64,000 nucleotides of DNA from Candidatus Thiodictyon syntrophicum (GCF_002813775.1 NZ_CP020370.1:1878501-1942500), one strand, 5' to 3'; positions 46,314 through 56,172 are shown, counted from the first letter of the stretch. Program-made: numbers and translations. Notes: generated by a model from the letters alone, not told the origin.

Positions 46314-47102
46314 TTACCCGCGCACCCGATCCCGCTCCCGCTCCATGCGGGAGCGGTGTTTCGTGATGTTGTCGTTGAGTAGGGACAACACCTCGGACGC
46401 GACCGCGATGATGTCGTTCTGGCCGAAGCCTGCGGTGGATAACTCGCGGTAGAAGTTCTTGGCCACCATCTTGGTCAACCGCAAGGGATCAGGGCTGATG
46501 GGATGGACGCCCCGGCCCCGCGCTTTGTCACGCTGGCGCAGGAGCTCGGCCATCTGCAACAGCCGCGACTCCGCCAGGCGTTGCAGTTGAAACACTTGAA
46601 TAGACTGCCCCACGACCAGCGAAAAGACCTGGAGCAGGTCCAGGTCCCGCGGGCTGAAACAGGAGCGCCCCCGCGGCCCGCTGAGGTTGATGACACCGAT
46701 CACCTCGGCCCCCACCGCGATCGGCGACGACAGCAGGCAGGCGCTCGCCCCCGGGTCCTGCCGCGCGCTGGCCGCGAACTGGGACTGATGAATGTCCTCG
46801 ATCAGGAGCGGCCGCCCAGTGCGTAATACATGGCAGGCAACCCCTTGATCCTGCTGTGCAACCGGCTGGTAGGCGTCCGCCGGCAGATCGCCGAAATGGG
46901 AGCAGACGCGTAACTGGGGGCCAGGGGCCTCATCCCCCTCTTCCTCCCCGTCCCGCTCATGGACCAACATCACTGAACAGCGCGCCGCCGCCAATGAGTC
47001 GGCGGTCAGTTGCGCCAGGTCCCGCAGTCCCTCCTCCAGGGTGCCGCGGTGCGCCAACAGGGTGGCGGCATCGAGCAGCGTATCAAACCATGGATTATCC
47101 AA
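46314..47102 (-). CDS. GAF-domain sensor protein
   Basis: 262 residues. A GAF domain spans about 15-165 (LRDLAQLTADSLAAARCSVM, GRPLLIEDIHQSQF, LSSPIAVGAEVIGVINLSG). A helical segment (LQRLAESRLLQMAELLRQRD) and a C-terminal helix-rich tail follow. There is no output domain, so it presumably acts through a partner. The frame starts at a TTG (47102) because a stop lies just upstream and no ATG occurs before residue 45; GGAG lies about 12 nt upstream. Ligand and target are unknown. It is divergent from the cyclic-nucleotide-binding gene. Confidence 0.82.
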   Translation of the reverse strand: MDNPWFDTLLDAATLLAHRGTLEEGLRDLAQLTADSLAAARCSVMLVHERDGEEEGDEAPGPQLRVCSHFGDLPADAYQPVAQQDQGVACHVLRTGRPLLIEDIHQSQFAASARQDPGASACLLSSPIAVGAEVIGVINLSGPRGRSCFSPRDLDLLQVFSLVVGQSIQVFQLQRLAESRLLQMAELLRQRDKARGRGVHPISPDPLRLTKMVAKNFYRELSTAGFGQNDIIAVASEVLSLLNDNITKHRSRMERERDRVRG

Positions 47103-47442
47103 TTTTTAGGGTTACTCCGTGCGACGCCTCGCGCGAGCGGGGCCGAAGAGGACGCAGGCTGAACCACGGCGGACCGGTCCGGGCTGCGACCGGTGCCTCC
47201 ATGTCAGCCACGATAGCACAAGCGGGGTCCGCGGGCGCCCCGCCCGGCGGCGCCGATTGATTCGGCTGCCGTCCATAGGATATGCTTAAACCATATTACA
47301 GCCCGCGATTCAGGCTGATGAGCGCGGGAGCGACGCGGATAGATGCGTCGGTCGAAAAAAACGCGGGCGCTCGGGCAGTCATGGAGGGCTCACGATGGCC
47401 CCATGACCCCTGCACGGCCAGGATCCGGAGTCGAGTGGCACC
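47103..47442. other. Divergent intergenic region, nothing definite
   Basis: 340 bp between the GAF gene (minus) and the cNMP-binding gene (plus). I see no supportable gene. It is GC-rich with an A-run near 47356. It must contain at least one promoter, but I could not identify boxes. Confidence 0.5.
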
Positions 47443-47919
47443 ATGTTTATCGAGTATGTACAAGGGCTGTTGAGCAGCCCGCGGCTGTGCGAAGGCGTCG
47501 CCTGGGCGCGGCGGGGTTTCAACCCGGCCGACACCTTGATCGCCGAGGGCAGTCGCGGGGAGTCCTTGTTCATCGTCGAGGAGGGGCGGCTCGCCGTCCT
47601 GGGCTGGGCGCAGTTGCAGAACCAGCCAGGCATGGAGGTCCTGCTGACCGAATTAAGCGTCGGCGATGTGTTCGGCGAGTCGTCCCTGGTCGATGACTGC
47701 CCCAGCCTGGCGACCATCCGCGCCCTTACCCCGGGCAGCGTCCTGGAGATCAACGGGGCCATGCTCACCGTGTACCTGGACGACCACCCCCAGCAGGGCT
47801 ATCTGTTCTTCAAGGAGTTGCTGGCCGCAGAACTGGCCAACCTGGCACGCGCTAACCGGGGGGTCCTGGAACTGTCGACGATCGGGGTCCGCTTGCGCGG
47901 CCTGCGGGGCTATCCCTGA
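47443..47919 (+). CDS. Cyclic-nucleotide-binding-domain protein without DNA-binding domain
   Basis: 158 residues forming a single CRP-type beta-roll: FNPADTLIAEGSRGESLFIV, then EEGRLAVL, and GDVFGESSLVDDCPSLATIR containing the phosphate-binding-cassette-like FGESSL. The helix-turn-helix expected of a CRP regulator is absent; the protein ends after a helix (LAAELANLARANRGVLEL). It may regulate a partner or be a stand-alone sensor. It precedes the PEP-CTERM-associated acyltransferase gene by about 120 bp on the same strand. Confidence 0.82.
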   Translation: MFIEYVQGLLSSPRLCEGVAWARRGFNPADTLIAEGSRGESLFIVEEGRLAVLGWAQLQNQPGMEVLLTELSVGDVFGESSLVDDCPSLATIRALTPGSVLEINGAMLTVYLDDHPQQGYLFFKELLAAELANLARANRGVLELSTIGVRLRGLRGYP

Positions 47920-48037
47920 ACCCGACCACGGCGGGCTCGCGGGAGCGTCGGGTTGCGCGGCCGAGTCCATGGGGTCGCGCACCCTCATCGTTGAGCGGCT
48001 GGGTTTTTTCTGCGCATCGCAGCACGGGCATGCCAAT

Positions 48038-48775
48038 ATGACGACGGATTCGCGGAGTGTCCTCGCCGACTTCCCGCAGTTTTTTTCCATCCGCCCCGCC
48101 CTCTCCGAGGCGGATCGCGGTGAGACCTACCGCATTCGTTATCGCGTCTACTGCCAGGAATTCGGTTATGAGCCCGCGGACCGCTTCCCCTCGCGGATGG
48201 AGACGGACGAGTTCGATGAGGTCTCCGCCCACTGCCTGATCACCCATATCGCCTCGGGCCAGGCCGCGGGCTGCGTCCGTATCTGCCCCGCCTCCTTGGC
48301 CGGCGCCCCCCATCCATTGCCCTTCGACAAATGCTGTGCCCGGAGTCTGGACCCGGAGGCCATGGCCCGGGTGGACGCGCCGCGCGACCACCTGTGCGAG
48401 GCCTCGCGCTTCGCCGTGGACGGGGCCTTTCGCCGCCGCTCCGGCGAGGCCCTGACCCGCTTTGGTGAAATCAATTCCCTGGGGCTGTCCGATCCGGAGC
48501 GGCGTACCTTTCCACTGCTGTCGGTGACGCTCATGCTGGCCGGGCTGGCGATGGCAGAACGGCTTGGGCGCCCGCAGATCTTCGCCGTCATGGAGCCCTT
48601 CCTGCCGCGCCTGCTCAAGCGCTCCGGGCTGGTCTTCCGCCGCATGGGTCGGGACGTCGATCACCACGGGATTCGTGCAGTCTATCTTACCGATCATCAA
48701 GAGTTCCAGCGCGGTCTGACCGGGGAGTTCGAGACCCTGTATCAGTGGATTCTGGCCGAGCTGCGGGGGATTTAG
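48038..48775 (+). CDS. PEP-CTERM/exosortase-associated acyltransferase (copy 1)
   Basis: 245 residues from ATG 48038; the start is supported by the parallel start of the paralogue at 59275 (MTTxxxxxLxxFPxxFSI). Conserved segments ETYRIRYRVYCQEFGYEPAD, HCLITH and LCEASRFAVDGAFRRR match the family annotated as exosortase-system-associated acyltransferase, which has a GNAT fold related to LuxI-type autoinducer synthases. Substrate and product are unknown; the family co-occurs with PEP-CTERM secretion and exopolysaccharide genes. ThiF-like and nitroreductase-like genes follow on the same strand, a linkage that I take as one functional set. Confidence 0.88.
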   Translation: MTTDSRSVLADFPQFFSIRPALSEADRGETYRIRYRVYCQEFGYEPADRFPSRMETDEFDEVSAHCLITHIASGQAAGCVRICPASLAGAPHPLPFDKCCARSLDPEAMARVDAPRDHLCEASRFAVDGAFRRRSGEALTRFGEINSLGLSDPERRTFPLLSVTLMLAGLAMAERLGRPQIFAVMEPFLPRLLKRSGLVFRRMGRDVDHHGIRAVYLTDHQEFQRGLTGEFETLYQWILAELRGI

Positions 48776-48824
48776 CCCGGCAGCGCGCGCGCCAAGGTTC
48801 GCAACTGCAAGAGGAATCAGACAG

Positions 48825-49676
48825 ATGTTCGACCATTCGCAAGCCTTCACGCGCAACATCGGATGGCTGACCGAGGCCGAGTTGGCCGCCCTGAGCACCA
48901 GGCGCATCGCCATCGCGGGCCTCGGCGGGGTTGGGGGCAGCCACCTCCTGACCCTCTGTCGACTCGGTATCGGTGGCTTTCACATTGCCGACTTCGACCG
49001 CTTTGAACTCGTGAATTTCAATCGGCAGGCGGGCGCGTCCATGAGCCATCTGGGGCGGCCCAAGGTCGAGGTGATGGCCGAGATGGCGCTCGACATCAAC
49101 CCCACCCTGGCCCTGTCACGGTTTGCCGAGGGGATCAACGAGGGAAACCTCGACACCTTTCTGAGCGGCATGGACATCTACATCGACGGACTCGATTTCT
49201 TTGCCATGGAGGCGCGTGAGCAGGTCTTCGCCGCCTGTGCCGCCAAGGGTATACCGGCGATCACCGCGGCCCCCCTGGGATGGGGTGTGTCGCTGCTCAC
49301 CTTCCTGCCCGGGGCCATGAGCTTCGAGGACTATTTCCAGATGGCTGGATGCTCGCCGGCGGAGCGGCTGGGCCGCTTCATGGTTGGATTGTCGCCCGAG
49401 GCACTGCAACTGGGGGCCTTGGTGGACCCCACGCGGCTGGACCTCGCACGCCAGGCCGGGCCCTCGACCCCGGTCGGGTGCGAATTCTGCGCGGCCATGG
49501 CGGCCGTGACCGCGGTCAAGCTGCTGCTCGGTCGCGGCACCGTGGAGGCCGCGCCCACCTCGATCCATATCGACGGATTCTCGATGCGGATGGCTACCTT
49601 GTCGCGCCCGCTGGGGATGCGTGAACCGGCGATGCAGGCGGCCCTGGCGCGATTGGCCGGCGCCCACCGGACCTAG
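48825..49676 (+). CDS. ThiF/MoeB-type adenylyltransferase (E1-like)
   Basis: 283 residues. The nucleotide-binding loop GLGGVGGSH (near 33-41), the acidic motif ADFDRFELVNFNRQ and IDGLDFFAMEARE are those of ThiF/MoeB/E1-like adenylyltransferases. The usual two CxxC zinc motifs are not complete; only GCEFC is seen near the C-terminus. The enzyme would activate a carboxylate (a sulfur-carrier C-terminus or another acid) with ATP. It sits between the acyltransferase and a nitroreductase-like gene, with spacings of 49 and 102 nt. The substrate is unknown. GAGGAATCAGACAG precedes the start. Confidence 0.88.
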   Translation: MFDHSQAFTRNIGWLTEAELAALSTRRIAIAGLGGVGGSHLLTLCRLGIGGFHIADFDRFELVNFNRQAGASMSHLGRPKVEVMAEMALDINPTLALSRFAEGINEGNLDTFLSGMDIYIDGLDFFAMEAREQVFAACAAKGIPAITAAPLGWGVSLLTFLPGAMSFEDYFQMAGCSPAERLGRFMVGLSPEALQLGALVDPTRLDLARQAGPSTPVGCEFCAAMAAVTAVKLLLGRGTVEAAPTSIHIDGFSMRMATLSRPLGMREPAMQAALARLAGAHRT

Positions 49677-49778
49677 AGCCCGCGCCGACCGACCGCGACC
49701 ACCGTCAGATCGGTGCCCGCCGCGTCGGGCACCTCGTCATTACAGCGCTCACTTGCGCTCAGGATACCCGACACACCC

Positions 49779-50867
49779 ATGGCCACACCCTCAGCCGAAG
49801 CACTCACGCGCATCCTGTCCGCCGCGCGCTGGGCACCCAGCGGCGATAACACCCAACCCTGGCGCTTCGAGCCCCGGGGAGCCGAGGTCATCATCCACGG
49901 CGCCGACACGCGCGACTGGTGTGTCTATGACCTGGAAGGCCGCGCCAGCCAACTCGCGCTCGGTGCCCTCCTGGAGACGATCGCCATCGCCGCATCCCGC
50001 GAGGGGCAGACGGTGGCGTTCGACCTCCTGCCCGCCGCAACCGACAGGCACCCCTCGCTCCGCGCCCGCTTTGTCACCTCAGAGGCGACCCCGGTGGACC
50101 CCTTGGCGGCCGTCATCGAGGAGCGCTCCACCCAGCGGCGCCCGCTCTCCCGGGCGGCGCTGCGCCCCGCGGACCGCGCCGCGCTGGACGCCGCGCCCGG
50201 TCCTGGTTACCGGGTCGTCTGGATCGAGGGCGCCCGACCCAAGGCGCGCATGGCGCGGCTGTTGTTCCTGAACGCGCAGGTACGCCTGAGCATCCCGGAG
50301 GCCTACGAGGTTCACAAGCGCATCATCCATTGGGGCGTCGGCTTCAGTGAGGACCGCATCCCGGACCGCGCCCTGGGCCTGAACCCCGTGGCGGTGTCCC
50401 TGATGAAATGGGCCATGCAGAGTTGGGGGCGGGTTCAGTTCCTCAACCGCTGGTTCGCGGGGACCCTGCTGCCGCGCATCGAGATGGACGTGCTGCCCGC
50501 CCTGGGCTGTGCCGCGCACTTCTTTCTCATCGCCGAGCGCCCCCCCGCGGGGCTCGCCGACTACCTTGCCGCGGGGCGCTCCATGCAGCGCCTGTGGTTG
50601 ACCGCCACGGCCCGGGGGCTCCAGTTTCAGCCCGCGATGACCCCGCTGATCTTCGCCAACTATGTGCGGCACGGGATTGCCTTCACCCGCGATCCCGCGG
50701 CCCGGTCGCAAGCCGAACAGCTCAAGGCCCGGCTGGCGGCGGAACTCGGGGACGAGGTTTTGTGCCGCGCCGTCTTTGCCGGGCGCCTGGGCTACGGATC
50801 GGCCCCCCGGTGGCGTTCCATCCGCCGGCCGCTGGAGTCGCTCCTGACGCCGCCGACCCCTGGTTGA
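49779..50867 (+). CDS. Nitroreductase-family protein
   Basis: 362 residues from ATG 49779. The N-terminal AARWAPSGDNTQPWRFE is the FMN-binding signature of the nitroreductase superfamily. The central part (RSTQRRPLSRAALRPADRAA) and the late segment AAGRSMQRLWLTATARGLQF followed by QPAMTP match the C-terminal half of the fold. Such proteins use FMN and NAD(P)H, or act in adenylation-linked redox steps; pairing with a ThiF-like protein is suggestive of a shared modification. An in-frame start at 49713 is possible but unsupported. No ribosome-binding site is strong. Confidence 0.85.
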   Translation: MATPSAEALTRILSAARWAPSGDNTQPWRFEPRGAEVIIHGADTRDWCVYDLEGRASQLALGALLETIAIAASREGQTVAFDLLPAATDRHPSLRARFVTSEATPVDPLAAVIEERSTQRRPLSRAALRPADRAALDAAPGPGYRVVWIEGARPKARMARLLFLNAQVRLSIPEAYEVHKRIIHWGVGFSEDRIPDRALGLNPVAVSLMKWAMQSWGRVQFLNRWFAGTLLPRIEMDVLPALGCAAHFFLIAERPPAGLADYLAAGRSMQRLWLTATARGLQFQPAMTPLIFANYVRHGIAFTRDPAARSQAEQLKARLAAELGDEVLCRAVFAGRLGYGSAPRWRSIRRPLESLLTPPTPG

Positions 50868-50952
50868 AGCGGGTCTCCACGCCACCGGCCGAATTTACTC
50901 TTATCATCATTCGTCTCGTCAGAGGCTGCCTCTGACCACGGGGAGAGAACTC

Positions 50953-53778
50953 ATGTCGCGTCGCTACATCACCCTTGCCGTGGTCCTGATCGCGGGGGCC
51001 AGCCACTTGGCCGGCGCCGTTGAGGCGGAGAATTATCTCGCCAAGGCGCGCCAATTGGTCGCTTCAAACCAGCCGGAAGCGGCGCTCATCGAGTACGCGA
51101 ATGCCGTACAGCAGGAACCGGATAACGCCGAGGTGCGCCTGCAGTTGGGGCTGCTGGAGCTCGCGCTCGGCAATGGCGCGGCGGCGGAGAAGGAGTTGGC
51201 CATCGTCGCCGACTCCCTGCCCGCGCAGGAGACCGCGGTGCCGCTGGCCCAGGCCCGCCTGCTCGCCGGACGGCCCGCCGCGATCGCCGACGCTGACGCG
51301 GCAAGTTCACTCGCCGCGATCGGGGACCTGACCGAACTGACGAGCGAGCAGCGGGCAACGCTCATGGGGATTCATGGTCAGGCGTTACTGGCGCTCGACC
51401 ATCGCGAGGATGCCAGCCAATTGTTCGAGGCGGCCCTGGCGCAGAACGCATCCGAGGTGTACGCGCTGTTGGGGCAAGCCATGTTGGCACGGCGCGACAG
51501 CGGACCTGATGAGACCGCCCTGACGCTGGCCCGGCTGCGCGATATTCACCCCGAGTTCGCGCCCGCCTGGAGCTACTCCGGTGACATCGAGCGCGAGCGA
51601 AAGGATTTCAGCGCTGCCGCGGCGGCCTATTCCAAGGCGCTCGCGCTGCAACCCAATCGCTTTTCAGACCGATTGCATCTGGCCTTGACGCACCTGGCAC
51701 TCAAGGACTACACCGGGGCCGCCAATGATGCGCAGGCCCTGGAGGCGTTGCGTCCGCGGGGCGCCGGGGCGGCGCTGATCCGCGGCCTCATCGCCTTCCA
51801 ACAGGGCGGCTTTGCCGCCGCCCAAGTACAGTTCGACGCGGCGCTGGCGGCCGATCGCGATTATCTGCCGGCGATCCTCTACGCGGGTCTGACGGCCGCG
51901 GCCATCGGCAACAATGAGCAGGCCCGGGCGCAACTGCTGCGTTTCACTGCCGCCGGCCCCGACCATCCGGTCGCCTTGGTCGCACTCGCCGCGGTCCTGG
52001 GGGCGCAGGGCGACATCGGCGCCGCCCGTGCCACCCTGGAGCGTGCCCTCGCGGCCGATCCCGCCAATCCGGCGGCGCTCGACCTGCTCGGGCGGGTGGA
52101 GATCGCCGCCGGGCACCCGGAGGACGCGAGCGTGGCCTTTGCCCGCCTGGTCGAACAGGACCCGAACTCGGCCCTGGCTCAACTCAAGCTTGGTGCGGCC
52201 CTGGCGGCGGACGGTCAGGCGGTGCCGGCGGGCGAGGCCTTGACCCGCTCGTTGCAACTGCCCTCCAGCGCGGACCTGGACCCGGCGGTGCGCATCCGCG
52301 TCCTGCTCTCGACGGGGCAGGCGGACGCCGCCCTGGCCGCTGCCGACACCCTGACGAAAGAACAGCCGAATGCCGCCGCCTTTCTGACGCTCGGCCAGGT
52401 CTATCAGGCCCGCCGGGAACTCGATCAGGCGCAAGGCGCCTATGCCCGGGCGCTGAAACTGGAGCCCGCTAACCCGGCCGTCCAGCAGGCGCAGGGCCGG
52501 CTGATGCTCGCCCGGGGGGACGCGGCGTCGGCCGAGCCGCTGCTGCGCCAGGTGGTTAAGGCCCAGCCGGACAATCTGGGCGCGGCGATCCTGTGGGCCG
52601 AGAGCCTGGCGCGTCTCGGCCGTATCGCCCCGGCCGTCGCCGCCCTGGAGGCGGCCGCGCGCGCACATCCCCAGGCGTGGCAGCCGCGGCTCCTGCTGGC
52701 GCGGCACTACCGCAGCCGCGGTAACCCTGCCGAGGCGCTCACCCTGGTGTCCGCGCTGGGGCAGACGAGTGCGGATAATCCATTACTGGTGGAGGAGCAA
52801 GGGCTCGACCAACTCACGGGCGGAGATGCGGCCAAGGCCCAAGAGACCATGGAGCTTCTGGTTAAACTGGCACCGGCGTCCGGGCGCGCCCGGTACCGGC
52901 TGGCCCAGGCGCGGATGGCCCTGGGGGCGGCGGATCAGGCGCGCGACGATTTGGAGGAGGCGCTGCGGCTGGAGCCCAAACTGGTCGAGGCCCAGGTCGT
53001 ACTGGCGCGCCTGGCGCTGGCCGGAAACGACCTCGAGCGGGCGACGCAACTGGTGAACAGCCTCCTCACCGCCCAGTCGACCAACCCCGATGTCCTGGCC
53101 CTGAGCGGGGCCCTGGCCATGCGTCGCGGGGATGCCAAGGCCGCCATCACCGCCTATGAGGCGGCCATGGCGCGGCAGCCGGCCGGCGGGCTGGCGGTTG
53201 CCCTGGCCATGGCGCGTCTGAGCGCCGGTGACACCGCCGCGGGCCTCGCGGGTTTGCAGACCTGGGTCGAGGCCCATCCGGACGACCATTCGGCCCGCCT
53301 CAGCCTGGGCAACCTGGCCATGGTGGCACGCAATACCAGGCTGGCCAAGACCCAGTTTCAGACCCTGATCAAGAACGGGGCCGGCACGCCGACGGCCCAT
53401 GCCAACCTGGCCCAGATCCTGATCGGTGAGAAGGACCTCAATGGTGCCCTGATCAATGCCCAGCGCGCCGTCGAACTGGCGCCGCAGGAGGCCCAACTGC
53501 GCGATACTGTCGGTCTGATCCTTCTGTTCCGAAAAGACTATCCGAACGCGCTGAGCGCCTTCAACCAAGGGCTGGCCCTGGCCCCGCAGGACCCGGGCCT
53601 GCACTACCATAAGGCGGTCGCGCTGGAGTCGCTGGACCAGCGTGCCCAGGCGCTCGCGGCCCTGAACGCGGCCCTCGACAGCGGCCGGGAGTTTGCGGAA
53701 TCCAAGGATGCCCAGGCCCTGCGCACCCGCCTGTCGGGCGACGCCGAGCCCGCCGCGCCGACCAGTCAACGGCCATGA
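50953..53778 (+). CDS. prsT: PEP-CTERM system TPR-repeat lipoprotein-like protein PrsT
   Basis: 941 residues. It has an N-terminal signal segment (MSRRYITLAVVLIAGASHLA, then GAVEAENYLAKARQL), followed by some twenty tetratricopeptide-like units, for example NQPEAALIEYANAVQQEPDN and RRELDQAQGAYARALKLEPA. Length, signal and start of the TPR array match the PrsT family that accompanies exosortase and EPS gene clusters. It is thought to scaffold export of polysaccharide or PEP-CTERM proteins in the periplasm. GGGGAGAG lies 8 nt before the ATG. The following epimerase gene overlaps its stop by 4 nt (ATGA), so they form an operon. No Cys lipobox was seen. Confidence 0.88.
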   Translation: MSRRYITLAVVLIAGASHLAGAVEAENYLAKARQLVASNQPEAALIEYANAVQQEPDNAEVRLQLGLLELALGNGAAAEKELAIVADSLPAQETAVPLAQARLLAGRPAAIADADAASSLAAIGDLTELTSEQRATLMGIHGQALLALDHREDASQLFEAALAQNASEVYALLGQAMLARRDSGPDETALTLARLRDIHPEFAPAWSYSGDIERERKDFSAAAAAYSKALALQPNRFSDRLHLALTHLALKDYTGAANDAQALEALRPRGAGAALIRGLIAFQQGGFAAAQVQFDAALAADRDYLPAILYAGLTAAAIGNNEQARAQLLRFTAAGPDHPVALVALAAVLGAQGDIGAARATLERALAADPANPAALDLLGRVEIAAGHPEDASVAFARLVEQDPNSALAQLKLGAALAADGQAVPAGEALTRSLQLPSSADLDPAVRIRVLLSTGQADAALAAADTLTKEQPNAAAFLTLGQVYQARRELDQAQGAYARALKLEPANPAVQQAQGRLMLARGDAASAEPLLRQVVKAQPDNLGAAILWAESLARLGRIAPAVAALEAAARAHPQAWQPRLLLARHYRSRGNPAEALTLVSALGQTSADNPLLVEEQGLDQLTGGDAAKAQETMELLVKLAPASGRARYRLAQARMALGAADQARDDLEEALRLEPKLVEAQVVLARLALAGNDLERATQLVNSLLTAQSTNPDVLALSGALAMRRGDAKAAITAYEAAMARQPAGGLAVALAMARLSAGDTAAGLAGLQTWVEAHPDDHSARLSLGNLAMVARNTRLAKTQFQTLIKNGAGTPTAHANLAQILIGEKDLNGALINAQRAVELAPQEAQLRDTVGLILLFRKDYPNALSAFNQGLALAPQDPGLHYHKAVALESLDQRAQALAALNAALDSGREFAESKDAQALRTRLSGDAEPAAPTSQRP

Positions 53779-54947
53779 GGGTACTGATCACGGGCGGTGC
53801 GGGTTTTATCGGCTCCCACACGGCGGACCGGCTGCTCGCGGCGGGGCATCAGGTCCGCGCCCTCGACCTCCTTGACCCCCAGATCCACGGCCCGGGACGG
53901 GTCTGGCCGGCCAGCCTGGACCCGGGCGTCGAGCGGATGCTGGGTGATGTCGGTGATCTGCAGCGGGTCCTGACCGCCCTGGACGGGGTGGATGCCGTCG
54001 TTCACTGCGCGGCCCTGACCGGGGTCGGCCAGAGTCTCTATGACATCCGCCACTATGTGGACACCAACACGACCGGTACGGCCACGCTCATCGAGGCCAT
54101 TCTCAAACGCGGCCAGCCACTCCCCCGTCTGGTGCTCTCGTCGTCGCGGGCGGTCTATGGTGAGGGCACCCATCGGTGCGCCGCACATGGCCCCTGCAAC
54201 CCACCCACCCGCGACCGCCGGGACCTGGAACAGGGTCGCTTCGGCTGCTACTGCCCGACCTGCGGGGCGGCGATGCAGTCAGTGCCAACCGCCGAGGACC
54301 AGCCGGCGGCCCCGCTCTCCGTCTATGCCTGGACCAAACGGCACCAGGAAGACCTTTGCGGCTATGCCGCCCGTACCTACGGTATCCCCGTCACGATCCT
54401 GCGTTATTTCAATGTCTACGGGTCTCGCCAATCCCTGGCCAATCCCTATACCGGGGTGGTTTCCGTCTTTTATTCCCGGCTGCTGGCCGGGCAGGCGATC
54501 TCGCTCTATGAGGGGGGGGAGCCCCTGCGGGACTTCGTCCACATCCAGGACGTGGTGACGGCGAACCTGCTGGCGCTGCGCCCGGATCTCCCAACGGGGA
54601 TGGTGTTCAATATCGGCTCCGGCGGCGAGGTCAGTATCCGCCAGGTCGCGCTGGCCCTGATGGCGGCCACCGGCCGCCGGGTCGAGTTGCTGGATCGGGG
54701 CGAATTCCGGGTCGGTGACATCCACGCCTGCTGCGCCGATTTGCGCCGCGCGACCGAACACCTCGGCTATCGACCGGCCATCAGCCTGACGCAAGGACTG
54801 GAGGAATTTGTCGCCTGGGCCGCCAGCCAGCCCATGACTGACCGCTATGAGCAGACGGTGGACGAGTTGACGCGCTACAACCTCTTCGGCCGCGCGCGAC
54901 CCGCCATGCCTGATGCCACGCCTGACCCTGGGGCGCACCATGCCTGA
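53775..54947 (+). CDS. NAD-dependent epimerase/dehydratase (extended SDR)
   Basis: 390 residues starting MRVLITGGAGFIGSHTADRL with the GxxGxxG Rossmann motif. Catalytic Ser (VLSSSRAVYGEG) and YxxxK (YAWTK) are present, along with the LRYFNVYGSRQ substrate segment and DFVHIQDVV. It probably interconverts a nucleotide sugar for surface polysaccharide synthesis. A cysteine-rich insertion (about residues 136-170, CAAHGPC and CYCPTCG) after the active-site Ser is unusual and looks like a small zinc ribbon. The start overlaps the prsT stop (ATGA) and the glycosyltransferase follows with an 8-nt overlap. Confidence 0.92.
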   Translation: MRVLITGGAGFIGSHTADRLLAAGHQVRALDLLDPQIHGPGRVWPASLDPGVERMLGDVGDLQRVLTALDGVDAVVHCAALTGVGQSLYDIRHYVDTNTTGTATLIEAILKRGQPLPRLVLSSSRAVYGEGTHRCAAHGPCNPPTRDRRDLEQGRFGCYCPTCGAAMQSVPTAEDQPAAPLSVYAWTKRHQEDLCGYAARTYGIPVTILRYFNVYGSRQSLANPYTGVVSVFYSRLLAGQAISLYEGGEPLRDFVHIQDVVTANLLALRPDLPTGMVFNIGSGGEVSIRQVALALMAATGRRVELLDRGEFRVGDIHACCADLRRATEHLGYRPAISLTQGLEEFVAWAASQPMTDRYEQTVDELTRYNLFGRARPAMPDATPDPGAHHA

Positions 54948-56172
54948 CACCCTGCCACCCCCGGCGACTCCCGCCCCGCGGCGGCGCATCCTGTTCCTGG
55001 CCGAGGCCGTGACTCTCGCCCACGTCGCCCGCCCGCGGGTCTTGGCGGAGTCGCTGGACCCGGCCCGTTATGAGGTCCATCTGGCGGCGGCGGCCACCTT
55101 CGATACGGCACTGCAGGGCTTGCGCGGCCAGCGCTGGCCACTGGTCAGCATCTCCCCCGGACGCTTTATCGAGGCGCTCGCCGCGGGCCGCCCCATCTAT
55201 GATGCCGCGACCCTGGAAGCCTATGTGGCGGCCGACCTGGCCCTCCTGGACCGCGTGCGGCCGGACCTGGTGGTGGGGGATTTCCGCCTGTCATTGGCCG
55301 TCAGCGCCCCGCTGCGCGGGGTCCCCTATGCCGCCCTGACCAATGCCCATTGGAGCCCCTATCTGCGGCTACCGCGCTGGCCCGTCCCCGATCTGCCGCT
55401 GGTGCGCCTGGTGGGCGAGCCCATCGCCCGCGCCCTGTTCAATCAGGTCCGCCCCGCGGTCTTTTGGCTGCACGGCCGCGCCCTCAACCGGGTACGCCGT
55501 CGCCATGGCCTGCCGCCCTTGGGCGACCTGCGTCACGCCTATACCTGGGGCAACGAGACCCTCTATCTGGACGTGCCCGAACTGGTGCCGACCGACCCCC
55601 TGCCAGCCAATCACCGCTTCATCGGCCCCATTCTCTGGGAACCGCCCCAGGCCGTGCCGCCCTGGTGGGATCAGATCCCGGCCGCGCGGCCCTGCGTCTA
55701 TCTCAGCCTGGGGTCATCGGGCCCGGCCCGGCTCCTGCCGGCGCTGATCGAGGCACTCGCAACCCTGCCCATCAGCCTCCTGGTCGCCACGGCCGGACGC
55801 GCGAACCTGGGTCGGGTCCCGGCCAACGTCTACGCGGCCGACTATCTGCCGGGCAGCGCCGCGGCGCGCCGCGCCGTCCTGACCATCTGTAACGGGGGTA
55901 GCGGAACCGTCTACCAGTCGCTGGGGGAGGGCACGCCGGTGTTGGGGATCGCGACCAATCTGGACCAGCACCTGACCATGGCCCTGGTGTCGGCGGCCGG
56001 CGCGGGGGCCCTGATGCGCAGCGAGCAGGTCAGCGCCGCCGGACTGTGCCGCCTGGTCGCGGCCATGTTGGCGGAACCCCGCTGGGGTGCGGCGGCGGCG
56101 CAGGTCGCGGAATGGTTCAAGGGCCGATCGGCCGTGGCGGGGTTCCGGGAGTTTGTTGAGCATACCCTGTGA
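54940..56172 (+). CDS. Glycosyltransferase, UGT/MGT-like (GT1)
   Basis: 410 residues from ATG 54940, overlapping the epimerase end by 8 nt; an ATG at 54913 would add nine residues. The N-terminal domain (RRILFLAEAVTLAHVARPRV) and the C-terminal donor-binding domain (CVYLSLGSSGPARLLPALIE, ICNGGSGTVYQSLGEGTPVL, GIATNLDQHL) show the GT-B architecture of macrolide/UDP-glucuronosyl-type transferases. It lacks hydrophobic anchors. It probably transfers a sugar made by the neighbouring epimerase onto a lipid or polysaccharide. It is the last gene of the prsT operon; a terminator follows about 40 nt downstream. Confidence 0.9.
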   Translation: MPDTLPPPATPAPRRRILFLAEAVTLAHVARPRVLAESLDPARYEVHLAAAATFDTALQGLRGQRWPLVSISPGRFIEALAAGRPIYDAATLEAYVAADLALLDRVRPDLVVGDFRLSLAVSAPLRGVPYAALTNAHWSPYLRLPRWPVPDLPLVRLVGEPIARALFNQVRPAVFWLHGRALNRVRRRHGLPPLGDLRHAYTWGNETLYLDVPELVPTDPLPANHRFIGPILWEPPQAVPPWWDQIPAARPCVYLSLGSSGPARLLPALIEALATLPISLLVATAGRANLGRVPANVYAADYLPGSAAARRAVLTICNGGSGTVYQSLGEGTPVLGIATNLDQHLTMALVSAAGAGALMRSEQVSAAGLCRLVAAMLAEPRWGAAAAQVAEWFKGRSAVAGFREFVEHTL

